This document shows positions 7,537 to 14,247 of a stretch of DNA of 19,476 nt, piece after piece. The stretch's first letter is position 1, and each line of letters starts with the position of its first letter. The stretch comes from UBA4615 sp049422085 (GTDB taxonomy: Bacteria; Pseudomonadota; Gammaproteobacteria; Burkholderiales; Burkholderiaceae_E), in NCBI GenBank assembly GCA_049422085.1, contig JBMSOD010000029.1, positions 1-19,476 of the forward strand. The letters are read 5' to 3'. A program made the translations under genes and the position numbers. Under the pieces are notes generated by a model, which searched no databases, had not been told where the DNA came from, and saw nothing but the letters and a program-made list of their open reading frames with translations.

Positions 7537-7552
7537 TCCGGGGCAGATTCAG
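7528..7552. terminator. Weak stem-loop at the mutY/LON convergent junction
   Basis: CTGATCTG (7528-7535) can pair with CAGATTCAG (7544-7552) with one bulged T, leaving the loop ATCCGGGG. It spans the 12-bp gap between the converging stop codons and overlaps both gene ends. Its position suits a bidirectional transcription end. There is no T-tract on either strand, so termination is only a guess. Confidence 0.3.
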
Positions 7553-8199
7553 AGCACGCCCTGTTGGGACAACCACCGATGCACGATCGCAAGGCGATCG
7601 GCCGGGTCATCCACCGTCATCAGCCTGTACTTTGACGTGCCCGGAATCGGCAGGAATTCTGCAATCCGGTTGGCGACCCATGCAGCGGATTCGTACTCCA
7701 TCGGCCCTGCGATCATGCGCTGAGAGGGATCGGGCACCGTGCGTTCAATCTCCTGCACCATCCGGCGCACCAGATCGACACAAGGCGCATGCTCCGAAGG
7801 CACGGGGACGAGGGGGTCCGGATCGATCAGATGGACCTGGGCCCGGATGAGCCTGCTGGCATCTGACCGGGCTGCGCCGACCCGGAAGCGTTGCGAGCCG
7901 ACCGTACGGATACGCAACACGCCGGGCTGCTCCATGTCCACATCCTGAATATAGGCCAGACAGCCGATGGGCTCATGCTCGGCAGTTTCGCCCACCTCGC
8001 CGCCCTTGGTGATCAGACAGACCCCAAACGGCCGGTTCTGCCTCATGCACTCCCGGACCATATCGGTATAGCGGGCCTCGAAGATGCGCAGAGGCAACAC
8101 CCCGCCAGGGAACAGCACCGTGGACAGCGGAAATAGCGCGAGCGCATCGAGCCACTCCGCCGGCACGCCCCTGGAGCCGGATTCGGTCATGAGATCCAT
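7549..8199 (-). CDS. LON substrate-binding-domain protein (no protease domain)
   Basis: The product (216 aa from ATG 8199, or 213 aa from ATG 8190) is a stand-alone LON N-terminal domain (PUA-like fold). It has the motif ALFPLSTVLFPGGVLPLRIF near the N terminus, followed by RYTDMV, GVCLI and CLAYIQDV segments. There is no AAA+ ATPase module and no Ser-Lys protease domain, so it is not Lon itself. The molecular role of such proteins is poorly known; they are often labelled peptidase-S16-like. A TTG at 8235 would overlap the rapZ stop and extend the protein, but the homologous part begins after the ATGs. It is the last gene of the long minus-strand run and converges with mutY. Confidence 0.85.
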   Translation of the reverse strand: MDLMTESGSRGVPAEWLDALALFPLSTVLFPGGVLPLRIFEARYTDMVRECMRQNRPFGVCLITKGGEVGETAEHEPIGCLAYIQDVDMEQPGVLRIRTVGSQRFRVGAARSDASRLIRAQVHLIDPDPLVPVPSEHAPCVDLVRRMVQEIERTVPDPSQRMIAGPMEYESAAWVANRIAEFLPIPGTSKYRLMTVDDPADRLAIVHRWLSQQGVL

Positions 8200-8224
8200 C
8201 CGTGTCTGGCCCTGATCCGGGACG

Positions 8225-9148
8225 TCATGACGCAACCAGCATCTTGTGCGCCAGGTTGCGGTGTCTTACCAGCACCTGCTCGGAGACGCTGAAGCGGCGC
8301 GCAAGTTCGGAGGCGACATACACCGAGCGATGCTGCCCTCCGGTGCAGCCGATGGCGACCGTGAGATAGCTCCGGTTTTCCTGGGCGTAGGAGGGCAGCC
8401 AGCTCTGCACAAAGTGCTCTACATGATCCACCATGCGCTGGACAGCGGGAACTTCCGACAGAAAACGGACCACCGGCTCGTCCGTGCCATTCAGGGCGCG
8501 CAGGGCCGGCGTGTAGTAGGGGTTGGGCAGGCAGCGCATGTCAAAGACCAGATCGGCGGTCAGTGGCACGCCATGCTTGAAGGCGAACGATTCGAAGAGC
8601 AGGGTCAGGCGAGCCGCCTTCAGTCCGGTGACATCCCGTACCCACTGCCTGAGCACGTTGGGATGAAGTTCGCTGGTATCGATCGATGGCCCCAGTCCTT
8701 CTGCCTGACTCATCAGTTCGCGCTCGCGCTCGATGGCCTCGATCAGGGTCGGGGGATCGGTCTCGTTTGCTGCCCGCAGTCCGTCGGTCTGCGACACCGG
8801 CATCCCCAGCGGATGGCGACGTCGTGTCTCCGAAAACCGCTGGATCAGCACATCCGTGCGGGCATTCAGAAAAAGCACGGTGACATGGCCCGCCTGTCGC
8901 TTCAGGTCGGCGACGATTCGGGGCAGGTCCTGGGGCGCTGGGCCTGAGCGGACATCGATTGCAATGGCCACGCGAGGGTATCCCGCGCCATGCAGGGACT
9001 GGATCACATCCTGCACGAAGGGCGCTGGCAGGTTGTCGATGCAGTAAAAGCCCTCATCCTCCAGCACATGCAGGGCGACCGACTTACCCGACCCGGAGAT
9101 GCCGGTGAGCAGGACAGTTCTCGGAGCGAAAGAGTCGGTCGGATTCAC
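8225..9148 (-). CDS. rapZ: RNase adapter / P-loop protein RapZ
   Basis: RapZ (YvcJ family) binds nucleotide by a P-loop. In enterobacteria it senses glucosamine-6-phosphate and presents the small RNA GlmZ to RNase E, controlling GlmS and so cell-envelope precursor supply. The 307-aa product has Walker A GISGSGKS (residues 16-23), the family block EGFYCIDNLP (32-41), a FESFAFKHG segment and the C-terminal SYLTVAIGCTGGQHRSVYVA effector/RNA-binding block. It is longer than E. coli RapZ (284 aa), partly because of an insertion of about 14 residues after RHPLG (residue 115 on). The start is GTG, overlapping the hprK stop as GTGA, which implies translational coupling. Whether it acts on a small RNA in this organism cannot be told from sequence. 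Confidence 0.95.
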   Translation of the reverse strand: MNPTDSFAPRTVLLTGISGSGKSVALHVLEDEGFYCIDNLPAPFVQDVIQSLHGAGYPRVAIAIDVRSGPAPQDLPRIVADLKRQAGHVTVLFLNARTDVLIQRFSETRRRHPLGMPVSQTDGLRAANETDPPTLIEAIERERELMSQAEGLGPSIDTSELHPNVLRQWVRDVTGLKAARLTLLFESFAFKHGVPLTADLVFDMRCLPNPYYTPALRALNGTDEPVVRFLSEVPAVQRMVDHVEHFVQSWLPSYAQENRSYLTVAIGCTGGQHRSVYVASELARRFSVSEQVLVRHRNLAHKMLVAS

Positions 9149-10236
9149 GCGTCTGCTGCATCGTCGGCCGAAGGGCCGGAATGGAACTGGCCATGCTCGC
9201 TGGCCGCCGCCTCGATCGCCCGTTGCTGGCGGGCGATGAACTCTCGCATGGTGTCGATGCCGCGCAACTGCAGGATGGTATTGCGCACTGCGGCTTCAGC
9301 CAGGACGGCGATGTTTCGACCCGCTGCCACCGGGATCACCACCTTGCGGATCTTCAGCCCCAGGACCTCCTCGGTCAAGTCCTCCAGCGGCAGGCGCTCG
9401 TATTCATCTTCGTGGGTGCTGCGCCGCACCAGGTGAACGATGAGCTTGAGCCGCATTTTCCGGCGGACAGCAGTCTCGCCAAACACGGTCTTGATATCGA
9501 GCAGCCCGAGGCCGCGAACTTCAAGCAGGCCCTGCAGAAGGCTGGGGCAACGACCTTCGATGGTGCTGGTGCCGATGCGGTGAAGCTCCACCACATCATC
9601 GGCAACCAACCCATGGCCTCGGCTGATCAGTTCGAGTCCGAGTTCACTCTTGCCCAGCCCGGATTCACCCGAGATCAGAACCCCAACCCCCAGCACATCC
9701 ATCATGACGCCGTGACGTGTGCAGGTCAGCGCAAGCGCCTTGGCCAGCTGGCGCCGCAGGAGCTCGATCGCCCGCGGGCTGGGCAGTGCCGTCGCGAGAA
9801 GCGGAAGGTTCATCCGCTCACAGCCATCAAGCAGCTCCGCAGGCGGTGTCACACCATCGGCGGCGATCAGTGCGGGCGGACGCTCGTGGCCCAGTTCATC
9901 GAGAATGTGATCGCGACGGGTACGGCTCAGCCGGTTGAAATACGTCACCTCTGCATGTCCCAGAACCTGCATCCTGTGGGGATGGATGAGGTTGAGGTAG
10001 CCCACCTGATCCACCGGATCGGGCGTCGGTACCGCCGCTTGCTGCTGCGCGAGGCGTTCGCAGGCCAGCCACCGGAGTCCGAGGGAGTCGCGGGTCTGTT
10101 CGATCAGGGCCGAAAGACTGAGGCCGGCAGGGCCAATGTCATCGGACAGGGTGCTTGATGCGTGAGCGGGATTCGCCGGATCGGGCAAGCCCTGGACCGC
10201 GGGGTGCGGCGATATCCGCTCACCCGGCTGACCCAT
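9145..10236 (-). CDS. hprK: HPr kinase/phosphorylase
   Basis: HprK phosphorylates and dephosphorylates the regulatory serine of HPr. In betaproteobacteria this feeds into PTS-based regulation rather than classical sugar uptake. The 363-aa protein has the N-terminal HprK domain, then the catalytic part: His175 in TRHGVMMDV, Walker A GESGLGKS (190-197), the acidic pair in LVADDVVE (213-214), and the family signature LEVRGLGLLDIKTVFG (238-253). It is longer than many homologues because about 38 residues precede the usual start region (LSLSALIEQTRD). No other ATG or GTG is found there, so ATG 10236, which shares a base with the ptsN stop (TGATG), is the best start. The order ptsN-hprK-rapZ marks a betaproteobacterium. 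Confidence 0.96.
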   Translation of the reverse strand: MGQPGERISPHPAVQGLPDPANPAHASSTLSDDIGPAGLSLSALIEQTRDSLGLRWLACERLAQQQAAVPTPDPVDQVGYLNLIHPHRMQVLGHAEVTYFNRLSRTRRDHILDELGHERPPALIAADGVTPPAELLDGCERMNLPLLATALPSPRAIELLRRQLAKALALTCTRHGVMMDVLGVGVLISGESGLGKSELGLELISRGHGLVADDVVELHRIGTSTIEGRCPSLLQGLLEVRGLGLLDIKTVFGETAVRRKMRLKLIVHLVRRSTHEDEYERLPLEDLTEEVLGLKIRKVVIPVAAGRNIAVLAEAAVRNTILQLRGIDTMREFIARQQRAIEAAASEHGQFHSGPSADDAADA

Positions 10237-10706
10237 CAGGCTGCGGGCCGGTAGGGTTCCCAGGCCGCGAGCAGGTGGTGAACCTGCCCCGCATCGTGCG
10301 CGTCCATCAGCTGGGTGCGGATCGTCGCATCCGAGAGCAGTTCGGCGAGCTCGGAGAGGATCTCGAGATGCTCTTCGTTGGCATGCTCAGGAACAAGCAG
10401 AAAAAACAACAGCCTGACCGGCTGACCATCGGGCGCATCGAAGGGAATGCCAGGAGTGACACTGACCACCGCCGCGATCGCATCGCGCAGGCCCTTGATC
10501 CGTCCGTGGGGAATGGCCACACCCTCGCCCAGGCCCGTCGAGCCAAGGCGCTCGCGAGCAAACAGAGAGTCAAAGACCTTGCCACGCTCGATGCCGTGTT
10601 CGTTTTCGAAAAGCAGGGCAGCCTGCTCGAACAACCGCTTCTTGCTGGTTGCCTGCACGTCGAGCAGGACATTGCGCGTGGGCAGGAGCGGTGCGATTCG
10701 GTTCAT
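10236..10706 (-). CDS. ptsN: Nitrogen-PTS EIIA protein PtsN
   Basis: PtsN (EIIA-Ntr) receives phosphate from NPr/HPr-like carriers on a histidine and regulates targets such as potassium transporters and sensor kinases. The 156-aa product has the active-site block GSTGLGEGVAIPHGR with phospho-His67, preceded by SKKRLFEQAALLFEN, and ends in VHHLLAAWEPY. I chose ATG 10706 because homologues start MNR(I/L)A-LLP at this point. An in-frame ATG at 10769 would add 21 low-complexity residues and leave a leader of only about 15 nt below the nearby TATAAT. Neither start has a strong ribosome site. It sits between hpf and hprK, with a probable internal promoter and a long inverted repeat upstream. Confidence 0.94.
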   Translation of the reverse strand: MNRIAPLLPTRNVLLDVQATSKKRLFEQAALLFENEHGIERGKVFDSLFARERLGSTGLGEGVAIPHGRIKGLRDAIAAVVSVTPGIPFDAPDGQPVRLLFFLLVPEHANEEHLEILSELAELLSDATIRTQLMDAHDAGQVHHLLAAWEPYRPAA

Positions 10707-10790
10707 CGAATGGCCGGGCGACGGGTTGTTGCGTTGCGAAAGATGCCGGTGGGGCTTTGAATTCGCCATCCCGCGCCGGTTTGGAGCCGG

Positions 10791-10796
10791 ATTATA
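10791..10796 (-). promoter_or_regulatory. Probable sigma-70 -10 box of ptsN-hprK-rapZ
   Basis: The minus strand reads a perfect TATAAT here in the hpf-ptsN gap. No good -35 hexamer is found at 17 bp spacing; that position (10814-10819) lies inside the left arm of the 10808-10844 inverted repeat. Transcription would start near 10784 and give a leader of about 78 nt to ATG 10706. This suggests that ptsN-hprK-rapZ can be expressed separately from the upstream lpt-rpoN-hpf genes. Confidence 0.55.
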
Positions 10797-10807
10797 GCCA
10801 TCCTTTG

Positions 10808-10844
10808 GGGTGGCGCAGTGAGTGTTTTTTGCACTGCGCCATCC
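10808..10844. repeat. 13-bp inverted repeat between hpf and ptsN
   Basis: The left arm 10808-10820 (GGGTGGCGCAGTG without the outermost G of the run) pairs with the right arm 10832-10844 (CACTGCGCCATCC), with one G-T mismatch. The loop is 11 nt (10821-10831) and contains a T6 run. It begins 16 bp after the hpf stop and covers the expected -35 position of the ptsN promoter. No T-tract follows the stem on the minus strand, so it is not a standard terminator. An operator, or an RNA processing or stabilising hairpin for hpf mRNA, is equally possible. Confidence 0.7.
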
Positions 10845-10859
10845 GCAGGCATCGGAGCG

Positions 10860-11180
10860 TCAGGAGACTTCCTGGCGCCGTGCAGGTTCATGCGCGTGGT
10901 CCTGGCGCATCTCCTTGTACTTCAGCACCTGCCGGTCAAGCTTGTCCATCAGGGCGTCGATCGCTGCGTAAAGGTCGTTGTCGGTGGCTTCTGCGAAGAG
11001 ATCCTTGCCTCGAACATGGACATTGATCTCCGCGCGCTGGCGGAGTTTCTCGACCGAGAGGAACACGGTGATGTCCACAACCTGATCGAAATGCCTGCGG
11101 ATGCGCTCGAGCTTGCCTGTCACATAGTCTCGCAACGCGGGGGTCACTTCGAGGTGATGTCCGGTGATGGTGAGATTCAT
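10860..11180 (-). CDS. hpf: Ribosome hibernation promoting factor (short form)
   Basis: HPF binds the decoding centre of the 30S subunit and promotes formation of inactive 100S ribosome dimers in slow growth. The 106-aa product matches the short HPF/YfiA family: MNLTITGHHLEVTPALRDYV at the N terminus, then LERIRRHFDQVVDITVFLSV and the acidic/amphipathic DLYAAIDALMDKLDRQVLKYK. It lacks the C-terminal dimerisation domain of long HPF. ATG 11180 has an excellent ribosome site, AAGGAG at 11192-11187, with 6 nt spacing. The 9-nt sequence TGAATCTCA occurs on both sides of that site. It lies 54 bp after rpoN, the usual position in proteobacteria. Confidence 0.96.
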   Translation of the reverse strand: MNLTITGHHLEVTPALRDYVTGKLERIRRHFDQVVDITVFLSVEKLRQRAEINVHVRGKDLFAEATDNDLYAAIDALMDKLDRQVLKYKEMRQDHAHEPARRQEVS

Positions 11181-11201
11181 GCAGGGCTCCTTTGAGATTC
11201 A
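11171..11201 (-). promoter_or_regulatory. Direct repeat bracketing the hpf ribosome-binding site
   Basis: On the minus strand TGAATCTCA occurs at 11201-11193 and again at 11179-11171, where its first two bases are the TG of the hpf ATG. The Shine-Dalgarno AAGGAG (11192-11187) lies between the two copies. The copies are identical and 22 bp apart start to start. This could be a bipartite translational operator or chance. Confidence 0.45.
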
Positions 11202-11234
11202 GGGGTTGTGTTGCCAGGACCTTCACGGCCATGC

Positions 11235-12827
11235 TCAGAGCGTCTTGCGCTGAGAGGCCGGTGCGATCTGCAGCGCTTCACGGTATTTGGCAACCGTTCG
11301 CCGCGCCACCACGATACCCTGTTCCGCGAGGATTTCAGCCATCCGGTTGTCTGATAGCGGATGCCGGCCATCTTCTTCACTCACCAGCTGTCGGATGATC
11401 GCCCGGATGGCTGTACTCGAGGCAGTACCGCCACTGTCCGTGGCGACATGGCTGCCGAAAAAATACTTGAGTTCGTAGGTGCCGAACGGGGTGTGCATGT
11501 ACTTCTGGGTGGTCACTCTCGAGATCGTCGATTCGTGCAGTGCGAGTTCCTCGGCGATTTCGCGAAGGACCAGCGGTCGCATGGCGACGGCACCATGGGT
11601 GAAGAAGGCATGCTGCCTTTCAACGATGGCTTGGGCGACACGCTGAATGGTCTCGAAGCGCTGCTGGACATTTTTCATCAGCCAGCGTGCTTCCTGAAGC
11701 TGGCCGGACAGACCACCCGCGCCGCTGCCACGATTGCGTCTGAGCAGATCCGCATAAAGTGTGTTGATCCTCAGCCTGGGCATGACCTCCGGATTGAGTT
11801 CTGCACGCCAGCCCTGGCGCGTTCGACGAACCAGGATGTCGGGGGTGACATAGGCCGCAGGCGTGCTGTCAAAACGGTTGCCTGGCCGAGGATTGAGACT
11901 GCGGATCAGGTCCTGTGCCTGCCTCAGGACCTCGTCATCGCATCGAAGCGCCCGCTTGAGCCTGGAGAAATCGCGTGAGGCCAGCCATTCGAGATGGTCC
12001 CGCACGATCAGAAGCGCGGCGCGCATGATTGAGCGCTCGGGGCGCAGTGCGGCCGGTATGGCCGCCAGTTGAAGCGCGAGGCATTCGCTGATGCTTCTTG
12101 CCCCTACGCCCGGAGGATCGAAGCTTTGCAGCAGGGCGAGTGCGGTTTCGAGCTCATCGGGATCAATGTCGAGCTCGACAGGCAGCGCGGCATGAATTTC
12201 TGACCACTCGGTACGCAGATATCCGTCCGGGTCGAGTTCCTCGATGAGCAGTCTGACCAGGGCCTGGTCCCGGGCGCTTGCACGGGTACCACCAAGTTGC
12301 TCGAGCAGATGCTCCTGAAGGCTGCGGCCGGTGGTTCCTGCCTGTGGCAGTTCCTGCTCTGCATCGTCACTGTCTGCACGATGGCCGCGGCCATCGCCGC
12401 CCCAGTCGAGGCCGGCCATGGAAAGATCCGCGGGCCCTTCCGGGGCGCTGTCATCGCGTGCAACTGGGCCATCAGACGCGCCTGCAGAGGCAGACGACCC
12501 CGCGGAGCTCCAGTCCTCGTCCCATGAGGCGTCACCGGCGTTCATGCCCTCCCCTGCTGAGCCGTCGGCCTCACCGGACCTCGGAGGCGAACGCTCGGCA
12601 TCGGAGCCGGTCGTCGGCACCGTCCGGTCGATCACGCCATCGGGCGCGATCCGGTCAGCCAGCGACAGCGCGTCATCGAGCCGCTCGAGCATGGGGTTCT
12701 CGGCAAGGATGGTTTCCAGTTCCTGATTGAGCTCAAGCGTCGACAGCTGCAGCAGCCGGATGGCCTGTTGCAGTTGCGGTGTCAGCGTGAGCTGATTGGA
12801 GAGTCGGAGTTGGAGGGAGGGTTTCAT
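11235..12827 (-). CDS. rpoN: RNA polymerase sigma-54 factor
   Basis: RpoN directs core polymerase to -24/-12 promoters that need AAA+ activators. The 530-aa product has region I (residues 1-50, KPSLQLRLSNQLTLTPQLQQ onward, Gln/Leu-rich, activator-responsive). A long acidic Ser/Gly/Asp-rich region II runs to about residue 150. Core-binding and helix-turn-helix regions follow, with ESTISRVTTQKYMHTPFGTY before the end. The RpoN box ARRTVAKYRE is at 508-517. ATG 12827 is chosen because the family starts with MKPSLQL. A GTG at 12860, overlapping the lptB stop, would add 11 residues. No Shine-Dalgarno is visible; a hairpin occupies that place. It follows lptB and precedes hpf, the standard order. 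Confidence 0.97.
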   Translation of the reverse strand: MKPSLQLRLSNQLTLTPQLQQAIRLLQLSTLELNQELETILAENPMLERLDDALSLADRIAPDGVIDRTVPTTGSDAERSPPRSGEADGSAGEGMNAGDASWDEDWSSAGSSASAGASDGPVARDDSAPEGPADLSMAGLDWGGDGRGHRADSDDAEQELPQAGTTGRSLQEHLLEQLGGTRASARDQALVRLLIEELDPDGYLRTEWSEIHAALPVELDIDPDELETALALLQSFDPPGVGARSISECLALQLAAIPAALRPERSIMRAALLIVRDHLEWLASRDFSRLKRALRCDDEVLRQAQDLIRSLNPRPGNRFDSTPAAYVTPDILVRRTRQGWRAELNPEVMPRLRINTLYADLLRRNRGSGAGGLSGQLQEARWLMKNVQQRFETIQRVAQAIVERQHAFFTHGAVAMRPLVLREIAEELALHESTISRVTTQKYMHTPFGTYELKYFFGSHVATDSGGTASSTAIRAIIRQLVSEEDGRHPLSDNRMAEILAEQGIVVARRTVAKYREALQIAPASQRKTL

Positions 12828-12831
12828 GTCA

Positions 12832-12856
12832 GAACCGCGAACGGTTCGCAGAACCG
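12832..12856 (-). promoter_or_regulatory. Two mutually exclusive hairpins before the rpoN ATG
   Basis: On the minus strand the order is CGGTTC (12856-12851), TGC, GAACCG (12847-12842), TTCG, CGGTTC (12837-12832), then TGAC and the ATG at 12827. The middle hexamer is the exact complement of both outer ones, so it can form a UGC-loop hairpin with the first or a UUCG-loop hairpin with the second. The second hairpin occupies the place of the rpoN ribosome site. The first begins right after the lptB stop codon, where a terminating ribosome would cover it. A role in coupling rpoN translation to lptB is inferred. Confidence 0.5.
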
Positions 12857-13606
12857 TCACATCCTGAATGCTTCGCCGAGATAGGCCTTGCGGACACGGT
12901 CGTCCTGCACGATATCGTGCGGCTCGCCGCTAGCAAGAACAATACCATCGTTGATGATGTACGCCCGATCGCAGATGCCGAGGGTTTCCCGAACATTGTG
13001 GTCGGTGATCAGCACGCCGATGCCACGATCCCTGAGAAACCGGACAATGCGCTGGATCTCGATGACCGCAATCGGATCGACGCCGGCAAATGGCTCATCG
13101 AGCAGGACAAACCGGGGGCTGGTGGCCAGGGCACGGGCGATCTCGACCCGCCGTCGCTCTCCTCCCGAGAGCGACTGGGCGGGGCTGGTGCGCAGATGCT
13201 CCACCTGGAGATCGGCAAGGAGGGTCTCGAGCCGGGCCTGAAGCTCGGGCCCCGAAAGCAGCCCGCCTTTTCTGGCATCGGGCTGGAGCTCGAGTACCGC
13301 CCGGATGTTTTCCTCGACGGTGAGTTTGCGAAAGACCGAGGCCTCCTGCGGGAGGTAGGACAGGCCCAGTCGGGCCCGCTTGTGGATCGGCAGACGATTG
13401 ATGGCCTGGCCGTCGAGCGAGATCTGGCCGCCATCGGAGGGAACCAGGCCGGCGATCATGTAAAAACAGGTGGTCTTGCCTGCGCCATTGCGACCGAGAA
13501 GCCCGACCACTTCACCACTATGGACCTCGATGCTGACATCCAGCACGACCTTGCGGCCGTGGTAGGCCTTCATCAGATGGCTGGCCTGGAGCGTGCTCCG
13601 GTTCAC
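12857..13606 (-). CDS. lptB: LPS export ABC transporter ATP-binding protein LptB
   Basis: LptB is the cytoplasmic ATPase dimer that powers LptFG to extract LPS from the inner membrane. The 249-aa product has Walker A GRNGAGKT (residues 38-45) followed by TCFYMIAGL, a diagnostic LptB context. The Q-loop is at Gln87 (YLPQEASVF), the ABC signature is LSGGE (146-150), Walker B ends in the pair D170-E171 (LLDEPFAGVDPIAV), and the H-loop is His203 (TDHNVRE). The start is GTG, overlapping the lptA stop as GTGA. It lies between lptA and rpoN, as in most proteobacteria. Confidence 0.98.
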   Translation of the reverse strand: MNRSTLQASHLMKAYHGRKVVLDVSIEVHSGEVVGLLGRNGAGKTTCFYMIAGLVPSDGGQISLDGQAINRLPIHKRARLGLSYLPQEASVFRKLTVEENIRAVLELQPDARKGGLLSGPELQARLETLLADLQVEHLRTSPAQSLSGGERRRVEIARALATSPRFVLLDEPFAGVDPIAVIEIQRIVRFLRDRGIGVLITDHNVRETLGICDRAYIINDGIVLASGEPHDIVQDDRVRKAYLGEAFRM

Positions 13607-14247
13607 TGGCTCGCCTTCGGAGCGGTCTCAGGACTGACTCTCGGCTGAATCGTCACGCGTACCCGACCGCTCCCTGCAGGCGCCCGTGCGCCTGCCCCCT
13701 CGACGGTGTAATGCTCGCTGCGGCTGTCATAGAGGATGCTCGCGCCCTCGATCTCGTCGAGCAGCCGAGAGCCATCAAGCCGGCGTACCTGGGCCTTGCG
13801 CAGGATTCTGAGCGTCTCGGCCTTGCCGTCGTAGATCAGTTCTTCGCCCTGGCCCTCGATCCACTCGTTGAGGCCGTCACGTTTTTGACGGAAGCGCGCC
13901 AGCTGTCCGGTGGCGGTGCCGTGGGCGTAGCCCTCGGGATCCTGCCGGAGTACCAGCTGATCGGAACGCAGCACCAGCGTGCCTCGGGTGAGAACCACCT
14001 GACCCGTGAAGACATTGACCTGCTTGATGTCGTCGTACTGCATCCGGTCTGACTCGACCTGAATGGGTTGAAAACGGTCAGCCCGCTCTGCCTGGGCCTG
14101 CGAGTGCATCATGCCGTTCAGCCAGCCGGCGACCATGACAAGCAGGACCCATGCGCGCAAGCCCTGCCCGAGTCTCAGACCTGCATGCCGGATCCGTGAG
14201 CGGAAGGGCTTGAGTTCGGGACGGGGAGGGGAGGAGGAGCGGATCAT
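13603..14247 (-). CDS. lptA: LPS transport periplasmic protein LptA
   Basis: LptA forms the periplasmic bridge that carries LPS from LptC to LptD. The 214-aa product has a signal peptide with probable cleavage after AQA at residue 53. The mature OstA/jellyroll domain follows: DRFQPIQVESDRMQYDDIKQ, then VFTGQVVLTRGTLVLRSDQL. The n-region before the hydrophobic core (VLLVMVAGWLNGMM) is unusually long, about 31 residues, and rich in Arg and Pro. No twin-arginine motif is clear. Its ATG overlaps the lptC stop (ATGA). A start inside the leader cannot be excluded, but no good ATG precedes the hydrophobic core. The C-terminal 25 residues are Ala/Pro/Gly/Arg-rich, probably disordered. Confidence 0.94.
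   Translation of the reverse strand: MIRSSSPPRPELKPFRSRIRHAGLRLGQGLRAWVLLVMVAGWLNGMMHSQAQAERADRFQPIQVESDRMQYDDIKQVNVFTGQVVLTRGTLVLRSDQLVLRQDPEGYAHGTATGQLARFRQKRDGLNEWIEGQGEELIYDGKAETLRILRKAQVRRLDGSRLLDEIEGASILYDSRSEHYTVEGAGARAPAGSGRVRVTIQPRVSPETAPKASQ

Noticed and set aside
7549..8199. Lon protease
   Set aside because: Only the N-terminal LON domain is present; there is no AAA+ module or Ser-Lys proteolytic domain.
11181..11234. Possible sigma-54 promoter in the rpoN-hpf gap (TGGCA on the minus strand)
   Set aside because: The GC dinucleotide required 10 nt after the GG is absent, so the -24/-12 pattern is not met.
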